From Thioclava sp. GXIMD2076 (lineage in GTDB: Bacteria > Pseudomonadota > Alphaproteobacteria > Rhodobacterales > Rhodobacteraceae), in NCBI RefSeq assembly GCF_037949795.1, contig NZ_CP149932.1, positions 2,159,001 through 2,223,000 of the forward strand: a stretch of 64,000 nt of DNA, given 5' to 3'. Within the stretch, counting starts at the first letter, position 1; every line of letters begins with the position of its first letter. The notes below the pieces were generated by a model. The model had not been told where the DNA came from. It saw only the letters and a list, made by a program, of their open reading frames with translations, and made no database searches. Shown piece by piece: positions 28,002 through 36,808 of this stretch. Both the position numbers and the translations under genes were made by a program.

Positions 28002-29053
28002 GCAAGCCCCAGCATCTTGGCATTGGCGCCATCAACAAGCCCCGCCGCTGCGAAATCGTCGAATGCGCGTTCGGTCACGCGGATAATATGGTCTTTCACG
28101 AATTGCGCTCCCTCGCGCGCCCCATCCTCGGGATGTTTCAGGCAGCATTCCCATTCGACCACGGCCCAGCCCTCGAAATCCATCGCGGCCAGTCGCGAGA
28201 AGATGCCCCCGAAATCCACCTGCCCGTCGCCCGGACTGCGGAAACGGCCCGCGCGGTCGAGCCAGGACTGGAAGCCGCCATAGATACCTTGACGGCCGGT
28301 CGGGTTGAATTCGGCATCCTTGATATGGACCATGCGGATCCGGTCGCGATAGATATCCAGATATTGTAGATAATCGAGACATTGCAGCACGAAATGCGAG
28401 GGATCATAGAGCAGGCAGGCGCGCTTATGCCCGCCCACACGCTCGAGAAACATCTCGTAGCTGGCCCCGTCATGAAGGTCCTCGCCCGGATGGATCTCGT
28501 AGCAGACATCCACGCCACACTCCTCGGCATGATCGAGGATGGGACGCCAGCGTGCGGCCAGCTCATCGAAGGCGCGCTCGATCAGTCCCGCGGGACGTTG
28601 CGGCCACGGATAGAGATAGGGCCATGCCAGCGCCCCCGAAAAAGTGGCCATCGCTGTCAGCCCGAGATGTCTCGAGGCGGTCAGGGTTTTCATCACCTGA
28701 TCGACGGCCCATGCCTGACGCGCGCGGGAATTGCCGCGCAGCGGCACCGGCGCAAAACCGTCAAAGGCCAGATCATAGGCTGGATGCACCGCCACCAGCT
28801 GGCCCTGGATATGCGCGGACAGTTCGGTGACTGTCACGCCATTTTCCTCGGCCTGTCCTTTCCAGTCGTCGCAATAGGTCCGGCTGGTTGCGGCAAGATC
28901 GAGATCGATCAGCCCCGCCTCGCCGCTGGGCACCTGCACGCCGTGATAGCCGGTCTGCGCAGCCCAGTTGGTGATGGCCGGCCAGTCGTTGAAGGGCGCA
29001 TGCGACCCTACGAATTGTGCCAGAAAGAGGCCGGGCCCCTTGATCGTTTTCAT
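27998..29053 (-). CDS. Sugar phosphate isomerase/epimerase (TIM barrel)
   Basis: A 351-residue xylose-isomerase-like TIM-barrel protein. Metal-ligand motifs are CYEIHPGEDLHDG, LLYDPSHFVLQ, MVHIKDAEFNP and WAVVEWECC. AGGAG lies 9 bases before the chosen ATG; the open frame extends 57 codons upstream without coding character. It is translationally coupled to the downstream Gfo/Idh/MocA gene. Such pairs act on inositols, keto-sugars or 3-keto-glycosides; which one applies here is open. Confidence 0.92.
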   Translation of the reverse strand: MKTIKGPGLFLAQFVGSHAPFNDWPAITNWAAQTGYHGVQVPSGEAGLIDLDLAATSRTYCDDWKGQAEENGVTVTELSAHIQGQLVAVHPAYDLAFDGFAPVPLRGNSRARQAWAVDQVMKTLTASRHLGLTAMATFSGALAWPYLYPWPQRPAGLIERAFDELAARWRPILDHAEECGVDVCYEIHPGEDLHDGASYEMFLERVGGHKRACLLYDPSHFVLQCLDYLQYLDIYRDRIRMVHIKDAEFNPTGRQGIYGGFQSWLDRAGRFRSPGDGQVDFGGIFSRLAAMDFEGWAVVEWECCLKHPEDGAREGAQFVKDHIIRVTERAFDDFAAAGLVDGANAKMLGLA

Positions 29054-29396
29054 GACTTCCGTCTCCTGTTCGGGGGCAGGCCCTGGCCGCGTTCCAGAAC
29101 CGTCAGGATGCCCCTGATCGCAGGCGCCGTGAACCTTGCTCGAGCATGCCGGCCGGCACCTGATGCGGGTCCCCGTATGGGACCATAAAGCGCAGCCCCG
29201 CGAGTGAAACAGAAAACCCGCCATTTGAAACGCGAGGTTATTTCATCTGCCGTCACAATTTTTCTCATTTGCGGTTCGAGGCTCTCGGGGCCGATCCTAA
29301 GGGCATCGCTACAAGATGCCCCGACAAACGGGGCCGATCCTTCCGGCCCGCCCTCCCTTCGCCGGACCACTGACCAAGTTCCATCAGGAGAACCAG
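29054..29396. promoter_or_regulatory. Divergent intergenic region
   Basis: This region separates the minus-strand isomerase/dehydrogenase pair from the plus-strand ABC operon and should hold both promoters. No operator repeat or -35/-10 pair stood out, and no open frame looks coding. Confidence 0.4.
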
Positions 29397-30725
29397 ATGC
29401 CCCATAAGGATTGCACCAAAGGCCACGGTGCCGCCGGACCGTCTCCCGCAGCCTCCGCTACAAAAGGGATCTCGCGCCGCGCCCTGCTGAAAACGGGCGC
29501 CGCTGCCGCCGTGGCCACGGGCTTCCCCGCGCCCATGATCTGGGCGCAGAATATCAAGGACATCACGATCACCCATATCGGCCAGTCCTACTCCACCATC
29601 CCCGAGATCGGCGCGCGCGCGAACGAGGAGTTGGGCTTCAGGGTCGAGATGCAGACCGCGCCGGATCAGACGACCCATATCAACCGGCTGCTCACCCAGC
29701 CCAATTCGGTCGATGTGACCGATATGCCCAATACCAACCTGAAATATTTTCAGGGCCGTGGCGTGCTGATGCCGGTGAAGACCTCGGATTACAAATGGTT
29801 CGACAAGACCATTCCGCTGCTGACCACGGGCAAATACCCCGATGGCACCTCCGCCACGATGGAGGGGATGGCGCCGATCAAGACCCAGTATTGGGCCACG
29901 CAGGACGCCAAGGACTATTCGCTGACCCCCACCGAATGGCTGGTCGGCGTGCCGATGTATTACAATGCCGATACGCTGGGCGTCCGTCCCGATCTGATCG
30001 GGCGTCCGGTCGATAGCTGGGCGGAGTTGCTCAATCCCGAATTTGCCGGAAAGGTCGCGCTGCAGGATGGCACCGCCACCGGCATTGCCGATAGCGCCAT
30101 GGCGCTTCAGGCGCTCGGCGAGATCGACTATGCCGATAAGGGCAATATGACCAGGGCCGAGATCGATGCCACGATCAAGAAACTGATCGACTACAAGAAA
30201 TCCGGCCAGTTCCGCTCGTTCTGGACCAATTTCGACCAGTCGGTGCAGCTGATGGCCTCGGGTGAGGTGGTGCTGCAATCGATGTGGTCGCCCGCCGTGA
30301 CCGAGGTGCGCACCCGCGGCATCGATTGTAAATATAACGGCATGAAGGAAGGCTATCGCGGCTGGTATATCATGATGACCGCCATGAGCCATCTGGACGG
30401 GCTCAAGCGCGATTGCGCGATCGAATATATGAACTGGGTCAATTCCGGCTGGGCGGGGGCGTTCATCTCGCGGCAGGGCTTCTACAACTCGGTGCCCGAG
30501 AATGTGAAAGCCTTCATGTCCGAGAACGAATATGGCTACTGGTACGAGGGCAAACCGGCGACCGAAGACATTCTCAACCCGTTCGGCAAGGTCATGGAGA
30601 AGGCCGGTATCACCCGTGATGGCGGCTCGCTCTGGGACCGGATGGGCAATATAGGCATCTGGAACACGGTGATGGACGAGGATCGTTACCTGACCCGCCA
30701 GTGGCAGAGCTTCCTCGCCGCCTGA
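29397..30725 (+). CDS. ABC transporter substrate-binding protein, spermidine/putrescine type, Tat-exported
   Basis: A periplasmic binding protein of 442 residues. The N-terminus carries a twin-arginine signal (ISRRALLKTG, hydrophobic core, cleavage after APMIWAQ), so it is exported folded. The mature part has the bacterial extracellular solute-binding fold of the PotD/FbpA kind (NSVDVTDMPNTNLKYF, VGVPMYYNADTLG). CAGGAG sits six bases before the ATG. It begins a complete operon with two permeases and an ATPase. A GC-rich hairpin after the stop probably protects its mRNA for higher expression. Confidence 0.92.
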   Translation: MPHKDCTKGHGAAGPSPAASATKGISRRALLKTGAAAAVATGFPAPMIWAQNIKDITITHIGQSYSTIPEIGARANEELGFRVEMQTAPDQTTHINRLLTQPNSVDVTDMPNTNLKYFQGRGVLMPVKTSDYKWFDKTIPLLTTGKYPDGTSATMEGMAPIKTQYWATQDAKDYSLTPTEWLVGVPMYYNADTLGVRPDLIGRPVDSWAELLNPEFAGKVALQDGTATGIADSAMALQALGEIDYADKGNMTRAEIDATIKKLIDYKKSGQFRSFWTNFDQSVQLMASGEVVLQSMWSPAVTEVRTRGIDCKYNGMKEGYRGWYIMMTAMSHLDGLKRDCAIEYMNWVNSGWAGAFISRQGFYNSVPENVKAFMSENEYGYWYEGKPATEDILNPFGKVMEKAGITRDGGSLWDRMGNIGIWNTVMDEDRYLTRQWQSFLAA

Positions 30726-30738
30726 GGCCTCGACAGCG

Positions 30739-30760
30739 GCGCGCAGGCCCCCCTGCGCGC
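30739..30760 (+). promoter_or_regulatory. Intercistronic hairpin after the binding-protein gene
   Basis: A perfect 9-bp GC stem (30739-30747 / 30752-30760) has a CCCC loop and no T-tract. Its position between a binding-protein gene and its permease gene suits an mRNA-stabilising element. Confidence 0.6.
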
Positions 30761-30885
30761 CCTGCGCCCTAGGTTCTGCCTCGGGCGCTCCTCGGGCCCT
30801 GCCTCGGGAATGTCTTTTGTAAATGCGCCTCATCGCCCCGCCACGGGACGATGCGTCTCCAAGCCAGAAGAGGCAGAGCCCTGCC

Positions 30886-31785
30886 ATGTTTTCCAGTCCC
30901 CGTCTCCCCCGCATCCTCCCCTCGCGCGGGCTCTCGCCGAAGCTTGTCTCCGTGTTGCAGGTCACGCCGATGGCGCTTGTCTATATCACCCTCGTGCTGG
31001 TGCCGCTCGGGTTGATCTTTGTGGTCAGCTTCCTCGATTACAATTTCGCGCAGGTCTTCCCCGAACTCTATCTCGAGACATGGATCGATACGCTGACCTC
31101 CGATCTGACGTTATCGCTCTATCTCAAGACCTTCAAATTCCTGATCATCGTCTGGTGTATCTGTGCGCCGCTGGGCTTCGCGATCGCCTATTTTCTAGCC
31201 TATCACATCCGCACCAACTGGGTCCGCACCCTGCTGGTGGCGGCCATCGCCATCCCGTTCTGGACCTCGGGGCCGATCCGCATGGTGTCCTGGGTGCCGC
31301 TTCTGGGCCGTGAGGGTCTGGTGAACCAGACGCTGATGGGGCTGGGCCTTGTGGACCAGCCGGTGAGCTGGCTGATGTATTCGGAATTTGCCGTGATCGT
31401 GGCCTATGTCCAGATGCTCACCATGCCGATGATCGCGACCTCGCTCAACTCCATGGCCAAGATCAAACCTTCGGTCATTCAGGCCGCCGAGGATGCCGGT
31501 GCCTCCGAATGGCAGATCGTGCGCGATGTGATCTTCCCGCTGGTGCGGCCCGGCCTTGCCATCGGGACGGTGATTATTGTGACCGCCGTGATGGGCGATG
31601 TGTTCATGGTCAAATATATGGGCGGCAGTCAGGTGAACACGGTGGGCATGTCGATCATCACCGATCTCAACGCCTTCATGTATCCGCCCGCTGCGGCCAA
31701 ATCGGTGCTGCTGCTGTTCGTGGTGCTGACCATCGTTCTGGCTCTGCTGCGCTTTGCCGATATCCGCAAGGAGCTGCGCCAATGA
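30886..31785 (+). CDS. ABC transporter permease (PotB-like)
   Basis: An inner-membrane subunit of 299 residues with six predicted helices. The EAA loop that contacts the ATPase reads IQAAEDAGASEWQIVRDVIFPLVRPG. It is second in the operon, and its stop overlaps the next permease start (ATGA). The start at 30886 is chosen because the region upstream is Pro/Arg-rich and lacks coding character; the Shine-Dalgarno (AGAGG) is rather far. Confidence 0.92.
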   Translation: MFSSPRLPRILPSRGLSPKLVSVLQVTPMALVYITLVLVPLGLIFVVSFLDYNFAQVFPELYLETWIDTLTSDLTLSLYLKTFKFLIIVWCICAPLGFAIAYFLAYHIRTNWVRTLLVAAIAIPFWTSGPIRMVSWVPLLGREGLVNQTLMGLGLVDQPVSWLMYSEFAVIVAYVQMLTMPMIATSLNSMAKIKPSVIQAAEDAGASEWQIVRDVIFPLVRPGLAIGTVIIVTAVMGDVFMVKYMGGSQVNTVGMSIITDLNAFMYPPAAAKSVLLLFVVLTIVLALLRFADIRKELRQ

Positions 31786-32615
31786 CCCGCCGCAGCAGAC
31801 CGCTCTCCTTCTATATTCTGGGCGCGCTGACCGTCCTCTTCATCGCCTATGTCTACGCGCCGATGGCCTGCCTCTATATCCTGTCCTTCCAGGGGCCCGA
31901 TGGCGGCATGTCCTTCCCGATGGTGGGCTGGTCGCTTGACTGGTTCCGCATGCTGTTCTCCGGCTCGGGTCAGGGGCTTGGCGATATCCCCACCGCCTTC
32001 GAGCGCTCGATCCGGCTGGCCGTCTGTGTGGGGGCGCTGACACTCGTGATTTCGGTCACCGCGGGACTGGCCTATCGGCGCCGCTTTCCGGGGGCGAATT
32101 TCGTCTTCTATTCGGCGATTGCCTCAATGGTCCTTCCAGGCATCTTCATCGGTTTCGGGATCGCGTTATCCTTCAACATGCTGGGCTGGCAGAGCAACTG
32201 GTTCACCTCCGGGATTGGCGCGCAGCTGACATGGACCCTGCCCTTCGGCCTGCTGATCATGTTCATCATCCTTGGCCGCTTCAACACCAGCTACGAGGAA
32301 GCCGCGACTGATCTGGGCGCGAGCGCGCGCCAGCGCTTCCAATGGGTGATCCTGCCGATCATCCTTCCCGGTGTGATCGGGATCGGCATGGCGGGTTTCA
32401 CCTCATCCTATGAGGAGACCATGCGCACCTCGCTCAATGTCGGCACGGGAAACACCCTGCCGATGGAAGTCATGGGCCTTCTCAACGCTGCCTCCACGCC
32501 GGTGCTGTTCGCGATCGGCACGATGACGACACTGGTCTCCTTCTCCCTGATCATCATCTCGCTGCTTGTGATGTCGCATATCGCAAAATGCCGTAGCATG
32601 AGGAAACCCCTATGA
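31782..32615 (+). CDS. ABC transporter permease (PotC-like)
   Basis: The second transmembrane subunit, 277 residues. The EAA loop reads YEEAATDLGASARQRFQWVILPIILPG. It starts inside the previous stop and ends overlapping the ATPase start by four bases, so the subunits are made in step. A longer open frame from 31509 lies over the previous gene and is not real. Confidence 0.93.
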   Translation: MTRRSRPLSFYILGALTVLFIAYVYAPMACLYILSFQGPDGGMSFPMVGWSLDWFRMLFSGSGQGLGDIPTAFERSIRLAVCVGALTLVISVTAGLAYRRRFPGANFVFYSAIASMVLPGIFIGFGIALSFNMLGWQSNWFTSGIGAQLTWTLPFGLLIMFIILGRFNTSYEEAATDLGASARQRFQWVILPIILPGVIGIGMAGFTSSYEETMRTSLNVGTGNTLPMEVMGLLNAASTPVLFAIGTMTTLVSFSLIIISLLVMSHIAKCRSMRKPL

Positions 32616-33664
32616 GCCTTGCGCATGATCTCACCCCCGCCCGCCGTCCCGCACCCGCGCTCCGGCAGGTGACACAGGGCCATCGTTTCGATGCGGAGCT
32701 TGTGGCCGTCACCAAGCGATACGGCCATGGCGCACCGGCGGTCGATGCGATCTCGCTGCGGATCCCGCGCGCCTCCTATTGCTGCCTTCTCGGTCCCTCG
32801 GGTTGCGGAAAATCCACCACGCTGCGGATGCTGGCGGGCCATGAGGAGGTCAGTGATGGCGCGATCCTCATCCATGGCGCCGAAATCACCAAGGCGGCCC
32901 CCGTGGCACGCGGAACCTCCATGATGTTTCAGGATTATGCGCTTTTCCCGCATCTCTCCGCGCTCGATAATGTGGCGTTTTCGCTCAAGGTACAGGGCGT
33001 GGCCAAGGCCGAGCGCCGTACTCGCGCCAAGGAATATCTGGAACTCGTGCAGATGGATCATCTGGCGGACCGGCTGCCGAACCAGATGTCGGGCGGCCAG
33101 CAGCAGCGGGTGGCGCTCGCGCGCTCGCTGATTACCCGCCCCAAGGTTCTGCTCCTCGACGAGCCACTCTCCGCGCTCGACCCGTTCCTGCGTATCCGGA
33201 TGCGGGCCGAGTTGAAACGGATCCAGAAGGAACTGGGCATTTCTTTCATCCATGTCACCCATAGTCAGGACGAGGCGCTGGCACTGGCCGATCTGGTCGT
33301 GGTGATGAACAATGCGGTCATTATGCAGGCTGGCACCGCCCGAGAGGTATTCGAGACCCCGCAAAACGCCTTTGTCGCCAAGTTTCTGGGCGGGCACAAT
33401 GTGGTGGAGACCGCGACGGGTCGGGCCTCGGTAAGGGCGGATCAATGCGTCATCGGGAAACGCGCTGGCATGCGCGCGCTCGACGGCACGGTCGCGATGA
33501 TCGAGTATCAGGGCACATCGGTGCGCATCACCCTCGAGGCTGCGGGCCATGACGATCTGACCGCGCTGGTCCCGACAGCCGTCTATTTCGACCATGCGCT
33601 CGAACTGGGCAGCGCCTGCACCCTCTCGTGGAATGCGGCAGACGAACATCCGCTTCAGGGCTGA
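32612..33664 (+). CDS. ABC transporter ATP-binding protein (PotA-like)
   Basis: A 350-residue ATPase of the spermidine/putrescine-iron importer class. Walker A is GPSGCGKSTT, signature motif MSGGQQQRVALARSL, Walker B LLLDEPLSALD, H-loop HVTHSQDEAL. The C-terminal ~90 residues form the TOBE-type regulatory domain. It is the last gene of the importer and is followed by a hairpin shared with the convergent LysR gene. Substrate: probably a polyamine or other small cation, but this class has broadened substrates in alphaproteobacteria. Confidence 0.95.
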   Translation: MSLAHDLTPARRPAPALRQVTQGHRFDAELVAVTKRYGHGAPAVDAISLRIPRASYCCLLGPSGCGKSTTLRMLAGHEEVSDGAILIHGAEITKAAPVARGTSMMFQDYALFPHLSALDNVAFSLKVQGVAKAERRTRAKEYLELVQMDHLADRLPNQMSGGQQQRVALARSLITRPKVLLLDEPLSALDPFLRIRMRAELKRIQKELGISFIHVTHSQDEALALADLVVVMNNAVIMQAGTAREVFETPQNAFVAKFLGGHNVVETATGRASVRADQCVIGKRAGMRALDGTVAMIEYQGTSVRITLEAAGHDDLTALVPTAVYFDHALELGSACTLSWNAADEHPLQG

Positions 33665-33667
33665 ACG

Positions 33668-33701
33668 GACGAGGGGCATATCAGTCGATGTGCCCCTCGT
33701 C
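33668..33701. terminator. Hairpin between the ABC operon and the convergent lysR gene
   Basis: A perfect 11-bp inverted repeat (33668-33678 / 33691-33701) has a 12-base loop. No T-tract follows on either side, but its place between convergent stops fits termination. Confidence 0.6.
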
Positions 33702-33724
33702 AGGCATGAAGTGGTCCGGACCGC

Positions 33725-34648
33725 TCAGGCGACCCTGGCCAGTTCTTTGGATCGGACCTTTTCGGTGATCCATGTCCGGAATTGCACCAGCGGCTCGCTC
33801 TCCATCTGCTTCCACGAGGCATTGAGATAATAGGGCGAACGGATGTGATAGGGGTCGGCCACGGGCACGAGCCGTCCCTTCTCGAGCGCATCGGCGATCA
33901 GCAGCGAGCGGCCCAGAATAACCCCAAGCCCCGCGCTTGCCGCCTCCATCGCCGTGCCGGCCTGATTGAAGCGCGACCCGTGGGCGACACCTTTGCGGCT
34001 GATGCCGAAATCGGCAAGGTAGCGCGCCCAGTCCGGATAGGTCCCGTCCATGCCGCCCGTTGCGCGATCGACATGGGCCAGCGGTGCACTTTGCAATATG
34101 GTGCGGCTGTCATTGCCAAATCGCGCGGCAAGCTCGGGCGAGCAGACGGGAATGATCTCTTCTTCGAGCAACGGCTCGCTATGGCAGTCAAGCTGGCTCA
34201 ACCAGTTGACAATCCGCAGATCGCTTTCCTGCTCCTCGGCCTCCTTGCGGGTGAGGAAGGTTTTGATCGTCACATCCACCTCCTCCGATTGCCGTGTGAA
34301 TTCCGACAGGATCGGGATCAGCCAGAAGGTGGCCACCGAGGTCGAGGCCGAGACCGTCAAACGGCGGCGCTCGTCATAATCGGAGGCCTCCAGCGCGAGG
34401 ATGGCGTCATTGATCAGATCGAGCCCGCGACCGATACGGTGCACATTGGCGCGCGCCTCGGTCGTGAGTTCGATCCGGCTGTTCTTGCGGATGAAGAGCC
34501 GCACCTGCAGGAACTCCTCGTGCTGGCGGATCTGGTGGCTGACGGCGGTGGGCGTCACGCACAGCTCGTCTGCAGCCTTCACAACGGAGGAATTGCGAGC
34601 GGTCGCCTCGAAGGCCCGGATCGCGTTGAGTGGAATTCTTTTGCGCAT
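33725..34648 (-). CDS. LysR-family regulator, GcvA-like
   Basis: A 307-residue LysR regulator: winged helix-turn-helix at residues 4-62 (PLNAIRAFEATARNSSVVKAADELCVTPTAVSHQ in pieces), then a two-lobe effector-binding domain. The conserved PLNAIRAFE start is that of the GcvA/AmpR branch. Start 34648 has GAGG eight bases upstream; a GTG three codons earlier is possible. It lies between the ABC importer and the nitrilase/isochorismatase genes, so either is a plausible target. The co-inducer is unknown. Confidence 0.92.
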   Translation of the reverse strand: MRKRIPLNAIRAFEATARNSSVVKAADELCVTPTAVSHQIRQHEEFLQVRLFIRKNSRIELTTEARANVHRIGRGLDLINDAILALEASDYDERRRLTVSASTSVATFWLIPILSEFTRQSEEVDVTIKTFLTRKEAEEQESDLRIVNWLSQLDCHSEPLLEEEIIPVCSPELAARFGNDSRTILQSAPLAHVDRATGGMDGTYPDWARYLADFGISRKGVAHGSRFNQAGTAMEAASAGLGVILGRSLLIADALEKGRLVPVADPYHIRSPYYLNASWKQMESEPLVQFRTWITEKVRSKELARVA

Positions 34649-34910
34649 ATTGATCACCTCAATGACGTTTCCCTCTCCTGCATTAGGCGCCCGTTTCGGG
34701 CCTCGGTAAAGCCTGCCGCCGCGCCTGTGGGCGGCCTTTGCGCCCGTAGTCCGGACTATGCCCGCAATCCGGCAGAATAGTCGGAAATCGCACGATTTTT
34801 CGGCCTTTTATGGGCGGGGTCAGGCGCGTTTTCGGGCCTGTCCGAGGGGGCTGTCGCACAGCCCTTTCCGGCCGCGGGCAGAGGCTTTCGCAGGCGGGAG
34901 GGGCCGGTAT
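34649..34910. other. Intergenic region upstream of lysR
   Basis: About 260 bases rich in GC with no coding frame that resembles a protein. It should hold the lysR promoter. A LysR box (T-N11-A with dyad) could not be fixed by eye. Confidence 0.35.
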
Positions 34911-34938
34911 GGAAAAGGGCGCCCGGAGGCGCCCTCTT
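34911..34938 (-). terminator. Terminator of the isochorismatase-nitrilase operon
   Basis: An 8-bp perfect GC stem (34917-34924 / 34929-34936) has a 4-base loop. On the minus strand it is followed by TTTT. It lies about 20 bases past the nitrilase stop. Confidence 0.75.
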
Positions 34939-34956
34939 GCATGTCGGTCCTGCGGC

Positions 34957-35865
34957 TCATGCGGCGCCGCGGGTTTCGGTGGCGGCCACCCGATCCAGCC
35001 TGTAGGATCCCGGCATCCGGTTCTCGATAAAGGCCCAGCGGTCGCGGATCTTTGTCTGCTGCGCCATATCCACCTCGGCCAACACGACCTCATCTCCCAT
35101 GGTCGCGGCTTGCGCCACGATCACTCCGTCAGGGCCGCAGATGAAGCTCGCGCCGATGAAGGTGGTGCCGTTCTCCTCGCCGGCCTTGCCGCAGGCAATG
35201 GTCCATGTCGCGTTGGAATAGGCGCCACCGGTGATTGCCAGCTGGCTGGCATAGCGCGCGGCCTCGAGCGTGCCGCCATTCATCACCGGCGTATTATACG
35301 AACAGCAGAAAAGTTCGGCCCCGTTCAGCAGAAGGCTCCGCCAGCTCTCGGGAAACCGCCTGTCATAGCAGATCAGCCCGCCCGCCGCACAGCGCGCCCC
35401 GCCCCGAAGTTCCAGCGGATAGGCCGGAAAGCCCAGATCGCCCGGCTGGAAATAGCGCTTCTCGAGGATGGTGATCTCCTTCTCCGGATCGGGGTCCAAC
35501 TGGCCGGGGATATGCACCTTGCGGAACACGCCCTTGGTGGCGCCATCCGGTCCGATGAAGCTCATGGAGTTATAGAGCCCGTTCTTTGTGGGCTCCTGAT
35601 GCGATACGACGATGGCCAGTTCCGTCTCGCGCGCCTTTTGCCCGATCCGGCCCATCGCAGCAGTGACGGATCGGACATCGTCCCATTCGGAGATGTCCTG
35701 CACCTTTGCCGCGAAATAGGGCGAGAGGGCCAGCTCGGGCAGGACCGCAATCTCGGCGCCCTGCTCTGCCGCGGCGCCCATGAGCGACAGGATACGCCCG
35801 ACCGTCTCGTCGAGCGTGGCACTTGCGGGACCCATCTGCAGGGCTGCGGCCTTGAACGTGGTCAT
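34957..35865 (-). CDS. Carbon-nitrogen hydrolase, carbamoyl-amidohydrolase type
   Basis: A nitrilase-superfamily amidohydrolase of 302 residues with triad E44 (LPELALSPYF), K116 (VFRKVHIPG) and C166 (LICYDRRFPES). The HIPG after the catalytic Lys and the YDRRFPE after the Cys are typical of N-carbamoyl-amino-acid and beta-ureidopropionate hydrolases. It follows an isochorismatase-like hydrolase by eight bases, so both belong to one transcript. In context it could release ammonia and CO2 from a ureido compound. The start at 35865 removes a long upstream extension that overlaps the preceding gene. Confidence 0.88.
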   Translation of the reverse strand: MTTFKAAALQMGPASATLDETVGRILSLMGAAAEQGAEIAVLPELALSPYFAAKVQDISEWDDVRSVTAAMGRIGQKARETELAIVVSHQEPTKNGLYNSMSFIGPDGATKGVFRKVHIPGQLDPDPEKEITILEKRYFQPGDLGFPAYPLELRGGARCAAGGLICYDRRFPESWRSLLLNGAELFCCSYNTPVMNGGTLEAARYASQLAITGGAYSNATWTIACGKAGEENGTTFIGASFICGPDGVIVAQAATMGDEVVLAEVDMAQQTKIRDRWAFIENRMPGSYRLDRVAATETRGAA

Positions 35866-35873
35866 GGCAGGCC

Positions 35874-36563
35874 TCAGGCCGATTGTCTCAGCGCGTCGGG
35901 GCCCGCGATGATCTCCATCGCCGAGGTCTCGTCGATCACATCGCAGATCTTGAACTGCATGTCGAACAGGGCTGCGGCATGGCTCATCTCGATCCGGTCG
36001 AAGACGCCCTCCTCGATCACCTGCATCTTGTAGCCCATCGCCTCGCCATCCACGCAGGTGGCGCGCACGCAGCCGGAGGTGGAGTTGCCGACAACCAGGA
36101 AACCGTCGATGCCCTTCTCCTGCGCGATCAGGTGCAGATTGGTGAAGGCAAAGCAGGACGGCGTCTGTTTCTCGATGAGAATGTCGCCTTCGACCATCGC
36201 TACCTCGGCCGGAATCTCGGAGCGGAAATCGGTTGCGGCAAATGTCCCGCTTTCGGCGCGTGCCATGCCGGTATAGCCGTGGAAGACATGTTTGGAGTAG
36301 ATTACCGGCATGCCGGATGCGCGCGCCGCCGCCAGCAGACGTTGCTGCACCGGAATGGATTTCCACGCATGCGGGCCGCACGCGCCGGGGAAGCGGTCGA
36401 TCTGCTCGTGGATCGGACGGTCCTCGCCGATTGCGGTCACCTGCATGTCGATCACCAGCAACGCATTGACTTTGCCCGGCCCGTGCGGCTGGCGCAGATT
36501 ATGGCGCGCGGCGAGAAGTTTCCTGTCATTCTCGGTCAGAAAATTTTCCCAGACCTTGTTCAT
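35874..36563 (-). CDS. Isochorismatase-family cysteine hydrolase
   Basis: This 229-residue hydrolase has the cysteine-hydrolase triad D39 (LLVIDMQ), K132 (EKQTPSCF) and C165 (NSTSGCVRATC). The family includes N-carbamoylsarcosine amidase, nicotinamidase and the RutB ureidoacrylate amidohydrolase. The segment STSGCVRATCVDG and the N-terminal extension look closest to the carbamoylsarcosine amidase group, not to RutB. AAGGAG precedes the ATG. It is the first gene of a two-gene minus-strand operon and is divergent from the MFS/RutA-like/amidase run, suggesting joint control. Confidence 0.88.
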   Translation of the reverse strand: MNKVWENFLTENDRKLLAARHNLRQPHGPGKVNALLVIDMQVTAIGEDRPIHEQIDRFPGACGPHAWKSIPVQQRLLAAARASGMPVIYSKHVFHGYTGMARAESGTFAATDFRSEIPAEVAMVEGDILIEKQTPSCFAFTNLHLIAQEKGIDGFLVVGNSTSGCVRATCVDGEAMGYKMQVIEEGVFDRIEMSHAAALFDMQFKICDVIDETSAMEIIAGPDALRQSA

Positions 36564-36808
36564 GTCGCTCTCCTTTTCGGGCCCCTCAACGGGCATTGCA
36601 CAAAGCCTAGGCGCGGCGCGACCCGGACAGATAGTGCGGATTTCTGTTCCGCGGGCTGAGAAACACTCAGCCCGTGGCCTGCTGGTCTGTCGGGCGGGCC
36701 TCCGAGGGGCTCATCGGCGGGGCTGCCAGCTCCGGCATGAGAAAACCTTGCGCCGTGCCAAAGTTTAACTCCTTTGACCCGGTGGGCGGTTGGGCGGATC
36801 TAGATCCT

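Noticed and set aside
35874..36563. Reading the isochorismatase-like gene as RutB to complete a rut operon
   Set aside because: The triad is shared by the whole family, and the surrounding motifs fit the carbamoylsarcosine amidase group better. No rutC-F is present.
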